64,000 bases of DNA, taken from assembly GCA_041390625.1 (NCBI GenBank), contig JAWKPM010000004.1:198787-262786 (forward strand). Reading direction: 5' to 3'. The translations under genes were made by a program, and so were the position numbers. A model generated the notes under the pieces. It saw only the letters and a program-made list of their open reading frames with translations. It had not been told where the DNA came from and did no database searches. The stretch comes from RBC038 sp041390625. Lineage in GTDB: Bacteria > Chloroflexota > Dehalococcoidia > UBA2979. Below are positions 8,539 through 18,292 of this stretch, one piece after another (position 1 is the first letter of the stretch; every line of letters starts with the position of its first letter).

Positions 8539-10648
8539 ACGCCTCCACCTCCACCATGCCGATGGCCTCGACCTCGACCTCGTTGGACACCTCGGCGTAC
8601 GCGAGGACCGGCAGCTGCGGCAGCGAACGCTCGATCATGCGGCGGATGGGCCGCCGGATACGGGCCGAGCACAGCAGGACGGGCTGGAAGCCGGCCGACG
8701 CGGCGCGCTCGAGCTCGTTCGCGAGGCGGACGAGCAGTCGCTGCATCAGGTCGGGCTCGATCACGACGGCGGGACCGGCATCGGTCGGCTGCAGCGCGCC
8801 GGCGAGCGTCTGCTCCAGACGCGGGTGCAGCGTGATCGCGCGGAGGCGGCCGTCGTCGCCTCGATGCGACATCGTGATCTGGCGGCCGAGCGCGGCGCGT
8901 ACGGCCTCGGTGAGCTGGTCGGTCTCCTTCGTCTGGCGACCGCGGTCGGCGAGCGCCTCGCAGATGGTGACCATGTCGCGGACGGAGACGCCCTCGCGGA
9001 GCAGCTCCTGGAGCACGCCCTGCACCTCGCCGACGGTGAGGATGGCGGGCACGAGCTCCTCGACGACCGCGGGGTACTCGTCGCGAAGGTTGTTGAGGAG
9101 GCCCTGGGCGTCCTGCCTCGAGAGCAGCTCGGGCGCGTGGCGGCGGATGAGCTCGCTGAGGTGCGTCGTGAGCACCGAGGGCGGGTCGACGACGGTGTAT
9201 CCGGCGAACTCGGCGCGCTGCTTGGCCTCGGGCGCGATCCAGCGCGCCGGGAGGCCGAACGCGGGTTCGACCGTCTCGACGCCGTCGAGGGGCTCGCTGG
9301 CGAGGCCGGCGTTCATCGCCAGGAATTGGTGCGCCATGAGCTCGCCCCGGCCGATCTCGATTCCACGCAGCTTCACGACGTACGTGTTTGCGGAAAGTTG
9401 CAGATTGTCCCGTATTCGGATCATCGGCACGACGATCCCCAAATCCATGGCCATCTGACGGCGAATAATGGTGATGCGATTAAGCAGACTCCCACCATGC
9501 TCACCGTCCACCAGCGGGATGAGGCCGTATCCGACCTCCACCTCCAGAGGGTCGACCTGCAGCACGGAGAGCACGGAGTCGACGCTGGATGCGCGCTCGT
9601 CGTGCGCCTCGGATGCTGCGTATTCGGCCTGCTGTTCGTCCGCGCGCACACGCTCGCGAACGAGGTAGCCGGCGCCACCCATCGTCAGGGCGAGCACGAT
9701 GAACGGGAATCGGGGAAGCCCCGGCACGACGGCGAGCACGCCGAGGACGGCAGCCACTATGAAGAGCGCGCGCGGGCTCGAAAGGAGCTGCGTGCCGATG
9801 TCAGTGCCGAGATTCCCCTCGGATGCGGCGCGCGTGACGATGAGGCCGGTCGCGGTCGAGATCAGCAGCGCGGGAATCTGTGAGACGAGGCCGTCACCGA
9901 CGGTCAGCAGCGAGTAGGTCGACATCGCCTCGCCGGCGGAGAGGCCGCGCTGCATCACGCCGATCGTGATCCCGCCGATGAGGTTGATGGCCACGATGAT
10001 GAGGCCGGCGATCGCGTCGCCCTTCACGAACTTCGAGGCACCGTCCATCGAGCCGTAGAAGTCGGCCTCGCGCATGATCGTGCTGCGGCGCTCGCGGGCC
10101 TCGGTCTCATTGATGAGGCCGGCGTTGAGGTCGGCGTCGATGGACATCTGCTTGCCGGGCATGGCATCGAGGGTGAAGCGCGCCGCGACCTCGGCGACGC
10201 GCCCGGCGCCGTTCGTGATCACGACGAACTGGATCACGAGCAAGATGAGGAAGACGACGATACCGACGACGATCGAGCCGCCGATGACGAAGTTGCCGAA
10301 CGACTCGATGATGTGGCCGGCGTTCGCGTTCAACAGGATGAGTCGCGTCGACGAGACGTTGATCGCGAGGCGGAACAGGGTCACGAGCAGCAGCAGCGAG
10401 GGGAAGACCGAGAACTCGAGGACCTGCTTCGTGTACATCGAGATCAGCAGGATGGTGACGCCGATCGCGATGTTCGACGCGACGAGCAGGTCGAGCATCG
10501 CCGGCGGCAGCGGGATGACCATCATGAGGACGGTCATCATGACGGCGGCCGCGAGGGCGACGTCGGCGTTCTTCGTGATCAGGCGCAGGGCGCCGTTGAC
10601 GCCGGGAGCGCCGCTTCGAGGCATGGTGGCGGATCGCTGCGATGCCAT
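8528..10648 (-). CDS. flhA: Flagellar export gate protein FlhA
   Basis: A 706-residue core component of the flagellar type III export gate. The N-terminal half has about eight membrane segments and the conserved family stretch VFPSLLLLVTLFRLAINVSS plus ARFTLDAMPGKQMSIDADLN in the cytoplasmic loop. The C-terminal half is the cytosolic ring domain that receives substrates and chaperones. Length is normal for the family. It lies between flhB and flhF in the order usual for Gram-positive flagellar operons. Confidence 0.97.
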   Translation of the reverse strand: MASQRSATMPRSGAPGVNGALRLITKNADVALAAAVMMTVLMMVIPLPPAMLDLLVASNIAIGVTILLISMYTKQVLEFSVFPSLLLLVTLFRLAINVSSTRLILLNANAGHIIESFGNFVIGGSIVVGIVVFLILLVIQFVVITNGAGRVAEVAARFTLDAMPGKQMSIDADLNAGLINETEARERRSTIMREADFYGSMDGASKFVKGDAIAGLIIVAINLIGGITIGVMQRGLSAGEAMSTYSLLTVGDGLVSQIPALLISTATGLIVTRAASEGNLGTDIGTQLLSSPRALFIVAAVLGVLAVVPGLPRFPFIVLALTMGGAGYLVRERVRADEQQAEYAASEAHDERASSVDSVLSVLQVDPLEVEVGYGLIPLVDGEHGGSLLNRITIIRRQMAMDLGIVVPMIRIRDNLQLSANTYVVKLRGIEIGRGELMAHQFLAMNAGLASEPLDGVETVEPAFGLPARWIAPEAKQRAEFAGYTVVDPPSVLTTHLSELIRRHAPELLSRQDAQGLLNNLRDEYPAVVEELVPAILTVGEVQGVLQELLREGVSVRDMVTICEALADRGRQTKETDQLTEAVRAALGRQITMSHRGDDGRLRAITLHPRLEQTLAGALQPTDAGPAVVIEPDLMQRLLVRLANELERAASAGFQPVLLCSARIRRPIRRMIERSLPQLPVLAYAEVSNEVEVEAIGMVEVEAYAA

Positions 10649-10660
10649 GAATCAGCTCCC

Positions 10661-11731
10661 TCAGACAGCGGCCGCGCGCGCGAAGCGCAGGCGGTACACG
10701 AACGCGAGGATCTCGGCGACGGCCTCGTAGAGGTCGGGCGTGATCTCCTGGTTGACGGGGACGGCGCGGTAGATCGCGCGGGTGAGCGGCGGGTTCTCGA
10801 TGATCGGGATGCCGTGCTCGGCGGCGACCTCGCGGATCCGGAGCGCCATCAGGCGCTCGCCCTTGGCGATGACCTTCGGGGCCTGGTCGGCGGTGGGGTC
10901 GTACTTCAGCGCGACCGCGTAGTGCGTCGGGTTCGTCAGCACGACGTCGGCCTTCGGGACGGCCGACAGGACGCGGGCCATGAACGAGCGGCGGAGCTGC
11001 GCGATGCGAGAGCGGATCTGCGGATCACCCTCGGTCTGACGCATCTCGTCGCGGACTTCCTGCCGCGTCATCTTGAGCTGCGACATCCAGTCGTAGCGCT
11101 GGAAGACGTAGTCGGCCGCGGCGATCGCGAGGAGCGCCATCGCGGAGCGCAGCGTGATCGAGAAGGCGATGTCGGCCACGGTGCCGAGCGACGGCAGCAG
11201 GCCCGAGCTCAGGCCGAGCGCCTCGACCTCGTCCATGCGCTGCCAGAGGGTGGCGCCGGCGACGCCGCCGACGATGGCGACCTTGCCGAGGCTCTTGCCC
11301 AGCTGCACGACGGTCTGCTTCGAGAAGAAGATGCGCTGGGCGCCCTTGATCGGGTTCATCCTCGAGAACTGCGGCTTCGCGGCCTGGGCCGAGAAGATGA
11401 AGCCGGTCTGCACGAAGCCACCCACGAGGCCGATTACCAGCACGGCAATCAGCAGCGGGAGCAGCATCAGCAGCGCGCGCATGATGAGCTCGGTGCCCAT
11501 CGAGGCGGTGAGGTCCATCGTCACCAGGTCGTCGCGGTCGAGGACGGCGAAGGAGTCGACGAGCAGCGCCTCCATCGAGCGCCAAAGGGCGGCGCCGCCG
11601 AAGCGGAAGACGGCGAAGGCGGCCAGCAGCGCGAAGGCGGTATCGACCTCGCGGCTGCGGGCGACCTGGCCCTTCTTCCTCGCGTCGTCGAGGCGCTTGC
11701 GCGTGGGCTGCTCGGTGCGGGCGTGTGCCAT
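10661..11731 (-). CDS. flhB: Flagellar export switch protein FlhB
   Basis: A 356-residue inner-membrane protein that sets export specificity from rod/hook to filament substrates. It begins with the family motif TRKRLDDARKKGQVARSREV, has four hydrophobic segments and the self-cleaving NPTH loop at residues 267-270. The residues after NPTH (YAVALKYDP) are also typical. Normal length, between fliR and flhA. Confidence 0.97.
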   Translation of the reverse strand: MAHARTEQPTRKRLDDARKKGQVARSREVDTAFALLAAFAVFRFGGAALWRSMEALLVDSFAVLDRDDLVTMDLTASMGTELIMRALLMLLPLLIAVLVIGLVGGFVQTGFIFSAQAAKPQFSRMNPIKGAQRIFFSKQTVVQLGKSLGKVAIVGGVAGATLWQRMDEVEALGLSSGLLPSLGTVADIAFSITLRSAMALLAIAAADYVFQRYDWMSQLKMTRQEVRDEMRQTEGDPQIRSRIAQLRRSFMARVLSAVPKADVVLTNPTHYAVALKYDPTADQAPKVIAKGERLMALRIREVAAEHGIPIIENPPLTRAIYRAVPVNQEITPDLYEAVAEILAFVYRLRFARAAAV

Positions 11732-11741
11732 CGACGGCTCC

Positions 11742-12518
11742 CTACGGCCTCAGGAAGCCGTTCACCTCGAGGAGCGTCGAGGTGAAGAACGAACCGGTGA
11801 ACGCCACCAGCAGTGGCGTGGAGACGGCGAGGACGAAGATGCCGACGCCGACCTTCACGGGCAGGCCGACGACGAGGACATTCATCTGCGGCACCGCGCG
11901 GCCGACGATGCCGAGCGCGAGGTCCGTGAGGATGAGCGCGGCGGTGACGGGCAGCGAGATGCGGATGGCGACGATGAAGAGCGCCGCGAAGAACGGCGCG
12001 ACGCGCTCGCCGGCGATGAGTGAGAGGTCCGCGGAGCCGGCCGGCACGACCTCGAACGTGTGCACGAGGCCGACGATGACGATGTAGTGGCCGTTCACGA
12101 CGAAGAAGACGAGCGTCGCCACCAGGCGGTAGAAGAGCTCCATCACACCAGACTGCACGCCCGTCAGCGGGTCGACGACCTGGCCGAACGAGAAGCCAAT
12201 CTGGAGGCCGACCATGCCGGCCCCCATCTCGATCGCCTGGAAGACGAGCATCACGGCGATGCCCATCGCGAGGCCGACGAGCACCTCGGAGCCGAGGATC
12301 GAGGCGAAGCGGAGGAGGTCCGTGGGTACGGCCTCGGGCCGCGCGTTCAGCGGCAGGACGATGAGGGACAGCAGGAGCGCGAGGCCGATCTTCGTCTGGG
12401 GCGGAACGCTGCGGGCGCCGAGCAGGGGCATCGGCACGACCGCAGCGCTCAGCCGCGCGAAGACGAGCAGGAAGTTCGCCGACCACTCGGGCGAGACGTT
12501 GAGCAGCTCGGCGAGCAT
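11742..12518 (-). CDS. fliR: Flagellar export gate protein FliR
   Basis: A 258-residue polytopic membrane protein of the export gate (FliP5Q4R1 complex). It starts with hydrophobic helices containing FARLSAAVVPMPLLGARSVP, the usual FliR region, and carries LQIGFSFGQVVDPLTG in the cytoplasmic loop. It is placed between fliQ and flhB with short gaps, as expected. Confidence 0.93.
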   Translation of the reverse strand: MLAELLNVSPEWSANFLLVFARLSAAVVPMPLLGARSVPPQTKIGLALLLSLIVLPLNARPEAVPTDLLRFASILGSEVLVGLAMGIAVMLVFQAIEMGAGMVGLQIGFSFGQVVDPLTGVQSGVMELFYRLVATLVFFVVNGHYIVIVGLVHTFEVVPAGSADLSLIAGERVAPFFAALFIVAIRISLPVTAALILTDLALGIVGRAVPQMNVLVVGLPVKVGVGIFVLAVSTPLLVAFTGSFFTSTLLEVNGFLRP

Positions 12519-12521
12519 GGA

Positions 12522-12791
12522 CTAGCGCGCCAGCTCGGGCAGCGTGATGAAGAGGTGGTGCGTGTACTGCACCATCGTCCCGACCATCCACGGGCCGAGG
12601 ACGGCGGCGACCGCGAAGACCCCGAAGATCTTCGGGACGAACGTCATGGTCGGCTCGTTGATCTGCGTCATCGCCTGGAAGATCGAGACGGCGACGCCGA
12701 TGACGAGGCTGACGATGAGGATGGGCGCGGCGACGAGCAGCGCGGTCATCAGGGCGTCGCTGGCGAGGGCGATCACGGCGGCGTCGGTCAT
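12522..12791 (-). CDS. fliQ: Flagellar export gate protein FliQ
   Basis: An 89-residue protein with two membrane helices. The family signature is SIFQAMTQINEPTMTFVPKI. The reading frame stays open upstream, but the ATG at 12,791 gives MTDAAVIALASDALM, the normal FliQ length and N-terminus, so I use it. It follows fliP after 16 bases and precedes fliR. Confidence 0.93.
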   Translation of the reverse strand: MTDAAVIALASDALMTALLVAAPILIVSLVIGVAVSIFQAMTQINEPTMTFVPKIFGVFAVAAVLGPWMVGTMVQYTHHLFITLPELAR

Positions 12792-12807
12792 CGAAGCTCC
12801 TCCCCGC

Positions 12808-13581
12808 TCAGGTGACGAAGCTCGTGACGAGGGAGCCGATGATGAGGCTCCACCCATCGACGAGGATGAACAGCAGGATCTTGAAGGGCAGCGAGATCAC
12901 GACCGGGGGCAGCATCATCATGCCCATCGACAGCAGCGCCGAGGACACGACGATGTCGATGATCAAGAAGGGCACGAAGACGATGAAGCCCATGAGGAAC
13001 GCGGTCTTCAGCTCGCTGACGATGAAGGACGGGATCACGACGTAGGTCGGGACGTCGTCGACGGTCTCGGGCTGCTGGTCGGTCGAGAGGCCGACGAAGA
13101 GCGCGAGGTCGGACTCGCGGGTCTGGGCGAGCATGAACTTGCGCACCGGAGCCTCGGCGATCGACATCGCCTCGGACTGGTCGATCGTGCCGGCGAGGTA
13201 GGGCTGCAGGGCCTGCTCGTTGACCGTGGTCCACACAGGAGCCATGACGAACACGGTCAGCAGGAAGGCGATGCCGAGCAGCACCTGGTTCGGTGGAAGC
13301 TGCGGCACACCCATCGCGTTTCGGACGAGCGACAGCACGATGATGATGCGGGTGAACGAGGTCACCATCACCAGCAGCGCGGGCGCCACCGAGAGCACGG
13401 TGAGCAGCACGAGGAGCTGCACGCCCGTCGCGGCGCCGGGCGTCGCCTGGCCGTTCTGACCGCCGAGGCCGACGTCGGGCACGGTCGTCGAGCCGTCGGC
13501 CTGCACGCAGCCCGTCGAGACGAGCGCGAGCAGCGAGACGACGAGCAGCAGCGGGAGGACGCGACGCAGGCGCCGGCTCAT
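12808..13581 (-). CDS. fliP: Flagellar export gate protein FliP
   Basis: A 257-residue member of the export gate. It has an N-terminal signal peptide (MSRRLRRVLPLLLVVSLLAL) ending in a cysteine (STGC) that resembles a lipobox, then the conserved LVMVTSFTRIIIVLSLVRNA and LPFKILLFILVDGWSLIIGS regions. The frame is open much further upstream; the ATG at 13,581 was chosen because it gives the signal peptide and overlaps the fliO stop by four bases. Confidence 0.95.
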   Translation of the reverse strand: MSRRLRRVLPLLLVVSLLALVSTGCVQADGSTTVPDVGLGGQNGQATPGAATGVQLLVLLTVLSVAPALLVMVTSFTRIIIVLSLVRNAMGVPQLPPNQVLLGIAFLLTVFVMAPVWTTVNEQALQPYLAGTIDQSEAMSIAEAPVRKFMLAQTRESDLALFVGLSTDQQPETVDDVPTYVVIPSFIVSELKTAFLMGFIVFVPFLIIDIVVSSALLSMGMMMLPPVVISLPFKILLFILVDGWSLIIGSLVTSFVT

Positions 13582-14402
13582 CGCAGGCCTTCTCGGCTGT
13601 CGCGGCCCCAGAGGCGGTCCCGGCGCTCGAGGGACGTGCCCTCGCGGGCGCGCTCGATGGCGCGCTGCAACTCGGCGATCTGGGCGCGGCGGTAGGAGCC
13701 GGCGGCCTGGAGACGCTGCGCGGCGAGCGCGCTGATCTCCGCGGAGACGTCGCGGTCGGGCTCGTCCGCCATCGGGTCGAGGCGAATGGCCTCGAAGCCG
13801 GCGTGTGGCGTCGGCGGCGCGGCCGGCGGCGGGGCGGTCGACTGCACCTCGGCGCGCGGGCGGGGCGGCGGGCTCCAGCCGATCAGCGCCTTGCCGAAGC
13901 GCGGCAGGGCCGAGCCGAGGCGGCCGACCAGCGCCTCGACGGAGCGCGGCAGCTCGGCAGGGGCGCGTGACGCCTCGGTGAGGCGCTCGACCTCGTCGGG
14001 GTCGTCGAGGGTGAGCAGCTGGTTGATGCGGTCCGGCGTCACGCCGAGCAGCACGGCGCGGTTGCCGAGGCGCACGAGCTGGAGCGAGCGGTTCGGGCCA
14101 AGGGTACGGGTCTCGACGATCTGGAGCAGACGGCCGGAGCCAGCGGCGCCCCCGTTGACGCGCCGTACGTACCAGCGCATCGCCCAGAACGCGGCCCAGA
14201 TGGCGACGACCACGAGGCCAAGGCGCAGGCCGAGGTTCAGCCAGTCCCACGCACCGAAGGTGGTGACCGCATCGCCGACGGCGGGCGCCGGCGTCGGCTC
14301 CTGCGCGTACGCCGGCCGTGCGGCGGCGAGGCCGGCGAGCAGCAGCACGCCGGCCAGCGCCGAGGCGCGCACGAGCATCGAGGCGCCTCGATTTCGGGGC
14401 AT
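13578..14402 (-). CDS. fliO: Flagellar biosynthesis protein FliO
   Basis: A 274-residue protein with a signal peptide (cleavage-type AYAQ near residue 34), one membrane segment at about 55-72 and the short FliO beta domain, seen in LLQIVETRTLGPNRSLQLV and VLLGVTPDRINQLL. The C-terminal half is Pro-rich and then helical, longer than in most FliO proteins. FliO helps FliP assemble. The start overlaps the end of fliN; an alternative ATG eight codons in would give a shorter signal peptide. Confidence 0.88.
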   Translation of the reverse strand: MPRNRGASMLVRASALAGVLLLAGLAAARPAYAQEPTPAPAVGDAVTTFGAWDWLNLGLRLGLVVVAIWAAFWAMRWYVRRVNGGAAGSGRLLQIVETRTLGPNRSLQLVRLGNRAVLLGVTPDRINQLLTLDDPDEVERLTEASRAPAELPRSVEALVGRLGSALPRFGKALIGWSPPPRPRAEVQSTAPPPAAPPTPHAGFEAIRLDPMADEPDRDVSAEISALAAQRLQAAGSYRRAQIAELQRAIERAREGTSLERRDRLWGRDSREGLR

Positions 14403-15754
14403 CAGCGACTCATCGCGCTCGCGCGCTGGCGCGGCGAGATGATCTCGGTGACACGCACGCCGAAGTTCTCGTCGACGACCACGACCTCGCCTCGGGCGAT
14501 GAGGCGGTCGTTCACGAGGATGTCGACGGGCTCACCGGCGAGCTTGTTCAACTCGACGACCGAGCCGGGGCCGAGCTCGAGGATCTCCTCGACGGTCAGG
14601 CTCGAGCGGCCGAGCTCAACCGTGACGCGCATCGAGACGTCCATGATGAGGTCGATGGGGCGCGCGGGCGCCTCGCGACCGACGGACTCGGGCAGCGGTG
14701 GGAAGCGCACGGGGTGGACCGACGCGTCGTCGCCGTTCGCGAAGAGCGGCGGCTGCGGCTCGGAGTCGGCCGGCTCGAACGGCGAGCGACCGCCCGCGGG
14801 CGGGAACGCCGAGATGTTGGGCGGGAACTGGTCGGCGGGCATCTCGAACGACGCGGCGCCGGCGACCGGTGCGGCGACCGGCTCCTGGACCGTGCTCGCC
14901 TCGTTTGCCGTGCCTGCGTCCATCGTCGAGGCCGCCTCGGCGGGCGACAGGATGTCGATGAAGCGGCCGAGCAGCGAGCTGGGCAGCACGAGGGCCATGG
15001 GGACCGAGGCGCCGTCCTGCATCGCGACGGTGAAGTCGACGCGGACAGGCGGGGCGCCCTGCGCCACGTCCTGCACCATCCCGAGCGTCCAGTCGATCTG
15101 GCCGCGCCGCACCTCGGAGACGGTCACCTCGGCGCCGGCGAGCGCGTCGCCGAAGAGCGTGAGGCTCACGAGGTCGAGCAGCTCGCGGACGCGCTGGTCG
15201 ATGGTCTGCAGCTGAGCGGCAGCGAAGGTCTCGTCCGCCATGGCGTCGGCGGAGGTGTCGATGCCGAAGAGGCGGCCGGCGTCCTCGAGCGGGAGGAGCG
15301 CGGCGGCGAGCTGCGCCTCGGTCTCCGAGAGGGCAACGCGCAGCTCGAGGCCGACGTGGTCCTGCGCCTCGAAGTCGCGCTGGATCGCCTCGTACTCGGT
15401 GAGCGCGGCCATCACGCCCTCGACGGTGCCGGGCTGGCCGGCGACGGTCTCGACGCCGACCTGGAGCACCTCGACGGCGCCGCTCGCGAAGGGCGCGAGC
15501 ACGCGCTGATCGTCGCCGAGCTGCTGCAGGAGCAGACCGGCGTCGAACGAGGCAGGCGCGGCGGCGACCGCCGGAGCCGGCAGGTCCATCGCCTCGGCCT
15601 CGGTCTCGTCGGCGTCCTCGGGCATGCCGGGGTCGCCGGGCAGGCCGGCGTCGATGTCCTCGATGGGGTCGACGTCGGCCTCGAGGGCCTCGTTGAGCGT
15701 GGCGTCCTCCGGCTGCTGCGACTCGTCAGCGGGGATCTGGGCGTCGTCAGCCAT
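14402..15754 (-). CDS. fliY: Flagellar motor switch protein FliN, FliY-type
   Basis: A 450-residue motor-switch protein. The C-terminal SpoA (FliN) domain covers the last 85 residues, with LTVEEILELGPGSVVELNKL and VNDRLIARGEVVVVDENFGV. The middle region (about 70-280) resembles the CheC-like part of Bacillus FliY, but the phosphatase motif looks degenerate: the E-x2-N position reads ELLD. The acidic first 60 residues are disordered. It would form the C-ring with FliM and FliG. Start overlaps the fliM 3' end. Confidence 0.85.
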   Translation of the reverse strand: MADDAQIPADESQQPEDATLNEALEADVDPIEDIDAGLPGDPGMPEDADETEAEAMDLPAPAVAAAPASFDAGLLLQQLGDDQRVLAPFASGAVEVLQVGVETVAGQPGTVEGVMAALTEYEAIQRDFEAQDHVGLELRVALSETEAQLAAALLPLEDAGRLFGIDTSADAMADETFAAAQLQTIDQRVRELLDLVSLTLFGDALAGAEVTVSEVRRGQIDWTLGMVQDVAQGAPPVRVDFTVAMQDGASVPMALVLPSSLLGRFIDILSPAEAASTMDAGTANEASTVQEPVAAPVAGAASFEMPADQFPPNISAFPPAGGRSPFEPADSEPQPPLFANGDDASVHPVRFPPLPESVGREAPARPIDLIMDVSMRVTVELGRSSLTVEEILELGPGSVVELNKLAGEPVDILVNDRLIARGEVVVVDENFGVRVTEIISPRQRASAMSR

Positions 15755-16943
15755 TGGCGGCCTCCTGGAATCCAGCGTTCACGGGGTCCGGGGTGATCGG
15801 AATCGGCGCCGCTGCCGCGGTGGGGGCAGCGGACTGGGCAGTCGAGCGGTCGAGCATCGTGAGGCGCGAGCCTCCGATGCCGGCCTCGCGGAGGTCGGCC
15901 TCGTCGAGGTCGTAGGCGGGCTCCTCGACGACGTCGAGGACGAGCGCGCCCACCTGGTTGCCACTCAGGCCGGGACGCGCACGGAAACGCGGCCGATCGC
16001 CCACGTACACCTCGATGGGCTCATCGATGCGGCGGTCGAGCACGATCGTGTCGCCCAGCTGCATCTCGGTTACGGCGCGAAGCGGCACATCGGCGCCGCC
16101 GAGGCATGCCACGACATCGAGCGGGGCGCGGCCGAGGAGCACGCGCATCACTCGGTGCGCGCGCTGCTCCGGCTGGCGCTTCGGGCTCGAGGCATTCCAG
16201 TTCTGCGTCGAGAGCATGGAGACGATCGGCTCGACGAGCGTGTAGGGGAGGCAGATCGACATCGCGCCGAGCTGGTTGCCAATGCTGACCTCGAAGAAGG
16301 CGGTGACGACGACGTCGTTCGCACCGGCGATCTGGATCAGGCCGGCGTCGAGGCCGATGTCCTTCAGCTCGAACTGGGTCGGGAGGACGGCGGCCCACAT
16401 CTCCTCGAGCGACTTGACGAGGCCGCCGGCGAGGGCGCGGAGGAGGGTGACCTCGATCTCACCCACCTCGCGGTTGGCGTCGATGAGCAGGCCGCTGCCG
16501 CCCAACAGACGGTCGATGAACTCGGCGGCGACCTCGCGGTTGAACTCGAGCACGATGTTGCCGTCGAGCGGCGCCATCGAGAGGACGTAGCAGATGGTCT
16601 GGCTCGGAACCTGGGACTGCCATTCCTCGTAGAGGCCCTGGTCGATGGAGGAGAGGCGCACGGAGACGAGGGTGCGCAGGCGCGAGGACAGCGCCGCGCC
16701 GGCGACACGCGCGAACGTGTCGTGCATCGACTGCAGCGTGTGCCACTGCTCCTTGGAGAACTTGTCCGGGCGCCGGAAGTCGTACGGCTTGATCAGCCGC
16801 GCGAACTGGCGCTCCTGGTTGGCGGGCCCGCTCTGGGGCGCGCCGGGCGCGGACGCGACGGCCTCCTCCTGATCCCCGCCATCGGGAATCTGGTTGAGGA
16901 GGGCGTCGATCTCCCACTGCGAGAGGGCACGGGACTCTGCCAT
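15747..16943 (-). CDS. fliM: Flagellar motor switch protein FliM
   Basis: A 398-residue C-ring protein. The N-terminal CheY-phosphate-binding peptide ALSQWEIDALLNQI is intact at residues 6-19, so a CheY partner is expected. The CheC-like middle domain contains LLGGSGLLIDANREVGEIE, and the C-terminal SpoA domain has LGDTIVLDRRIDEPIEVYVG. It follows fliL and precedes fliY in the operon. Confidence 0.95.
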   Translation of the reverse strand: MAESRALSQWEIDALLNQIPDGGDQEEAVASAPGAPQSGPANQERQFARLIKPYDFRRPDKFSKEQWHTLQSMHDTFARVAGAALSSRLRTLVSVRLSSIDQGLYEEWQSQVPSQTICYVLSMAPLDGNIVLEFNREVAAEFIDRLLGGSGLLIDANREVGEIEVTLLRALAGGLVKSLEEMWAAVLPTQFELKDIGLDAGLIQIAGANDVVVTAFFEVSIGNQLGAMSICLPYTLVEPIVSMLSTQNWNASSPKRQPEQRAHRVMRVLLGRAPLDVVACLGGADVPLRAVTEMQLGDTIVLDRRIDEPIEVYVGDRPRFRARPGLSGNQVGALVLDVVEEPAYDLDEADLREAGIGGSRLTMLDRSTAQSAAPTAAAAPIPITPDPVNAGFQEAANG

Positions 16944-16965
16944 GAGGGTGGCGGCTCCTGCCTCG

Positions 16966-17508
16966 CTACTGCGTCACGAAGTCGGTGAACAGCACGCGGA
17001 CGGCGTGCGGCTCCGGGATGGCGTGGTGGACGGCCTCGAGGATCTCGGCGCGGAGGTGCTCCTTGCCCTCGGGAGACGAGATCTCCTCGAGGGTCTTGGC
17101 GGAGACGATCGAGGTGATGGCGTCCTCGATGAGGGTGCGGCCGCTGCCGATCTCCTCGGCGAACTCGTGGAGGAGGCGCTCCTCCTCGGCCTGGCACGGC
17201 GAGGCGGCACCCTCGGCGACGCAGCCGTGGAGCACCCACGCCCAGTCCTCGGAGGTCGTTTCGAACTCGATGACGGTGGCGAGCTTCAGGTAGGCGGTTC
17301 CGCTGTCCTCGCCGGGGCGGAGGTTGAAGACGCGCGACTCGAGCTCGAGCCGGGGCCCGAGCTTGCCCTCGACCACGACCGGCGTGGGCTCGGGGGTCGG
17401 CTCGGCCGTGGCCTCGGAGCCGCCGCCGAGCACGAAGAGGAAGAGGACGGCGGCCACCGCACCGCCGGCCACGACACCGCCCACGGCGATGATGATCGTC
17501 TTACTCAC
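16966..17508 (-). CDS. fliL: Flagellar basal-body-associated protein FliL
   Basis: A 180-residue protein with one N-terminal membrane anchor (about residues 5-27) and a periplasmic domain of stomatin-like fold. The ending HAIPEPHAVRVLFTDFVTQ is the usual FliL C-terminus. FliL associates with the stator ring and supports torque. It carries two Cys residues (HGCVAEGAASPC) that might form a disulfide loop. The GTG start overlaps the motB stop by eight bases. Confidence 0.88.
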   Translation of the reverse strand: MSKTIIIAVGGVVAGGAVAAVLFLFVLGGGSEATAEPTPEPTPVVVEGKLGPRLELESRVFNLRPGEDSGTAYLKLATVIEFETTSEDWAWVLHGCVAEGAASPCQAEEERLLHEFAEEIGSGRTLIEDAITSIVSAKTLEEISSPEGKEHLRAEILEAVHHAIPEPHAVRVLFTDFVTQ

Positions 17509-18292
17509 CCGGGGTTCCTTCCTGCGGGGCCTGCGACGGCGCCTCGGTGCCGGTCGCGTCCGGGGTGGACGGGACGCTGGAGGAGCTGCCGTCCTGCGGC
17601 GAGATGATCACGATGTCCGCGCGACGATTCTGCGCGCGGCCCTCGGGCGTGTTGTTCGACGCGACGGGGCGGAATTCGGCGTAGCCCGCGGCGGAGAGCC
17701 GAACCGGCGAGACACCGGCATCGACGAGCGCGCGGAGCACGGCGGTCGCGCGCGCCGAGGACAGTTCCCAGTTCGTGGGATAGGCGGCGGTGCCGACCGG
17801 CACGTTGTCGGTGTGGCCCTCGACGCGGACGGCGTTCGGCACGGTCTGCAGGACGTCGGCGACGACCTGCATCAGCTCACGCGCCTCGGGCTGCAACTCG
17901 GCGCTGGCCGAGGGGAAGAGCAGGTGATCGGCGAGGCGGATGACGATGTCGTCCTGCTGGCGGCCGACGACGATCGTGCCGAGGGCGAAGCCGGAGTCCT
18001 GCAGCTCGCGCTCGACGCGCGCCTTGATGAGGTCGAGCTGCGGGTCGGGCAGGCCGATGCTGCCGCCGGAGACGATGCCGCTGCCGCCATCGAAGAAGGG
18101 CGACTCGCCGTTCTGGCCCTGGCGGACGTCAACGTTGAACGCGTCCGCGAAGGCGAAGCGCAGCTGCTCGAAGCGGGCGACATCGAGTTCGGCCGTCGAG
18201 TACAGGATGATGAAGAACCCGAGGAGCAGGGTCACCAGGTCCGCGTAGGAGATGACCCATCGCTCGTCGTGCCCGCCGCCCTCGTCGCTCAT
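17501..18292 (-). CDS. motB: Flagellar stator protein MotB
   Basis: A 263-residue stator subunit. The single membrane helix carries the proton-binding Asp in SYADLVTLLLGFFIILYS. The C-terminal OmpA-type peptidoglycan-binding domain is intact (VEGHTDNVPV, ELSSARATAVLRAL, GRAQNRRADIVI). This region anchors the stator to the cell wall. Coupled to motA by an ATGA overlap. A Thr follows the Asp region and no sodium-type signature could be decided by eye. Confidence 0.95.
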   Translation of the reverse strand: MSDEGGGHDERWVISYADLVTLLLGFFIILYSTAELDVARFEQLRFAFADAFNVDVRQGQNGESPFFDGGSGIVSGGSIGLPDPQLDLIKARVERELQDSGFALGTIVVGRQQDDIVIRLADHLLFPSASAELQPEARELMQVVADVLQTVPNAVRVEGHTDNVPVGTAAYPTNWELSSARATAVLRALVDAGVSPVRLSAAGYAEFRPVASNNTPEGRAQNRRADIVIISPQDGSSSSVPSTPDATGTEAPSQAPQEGTPGE

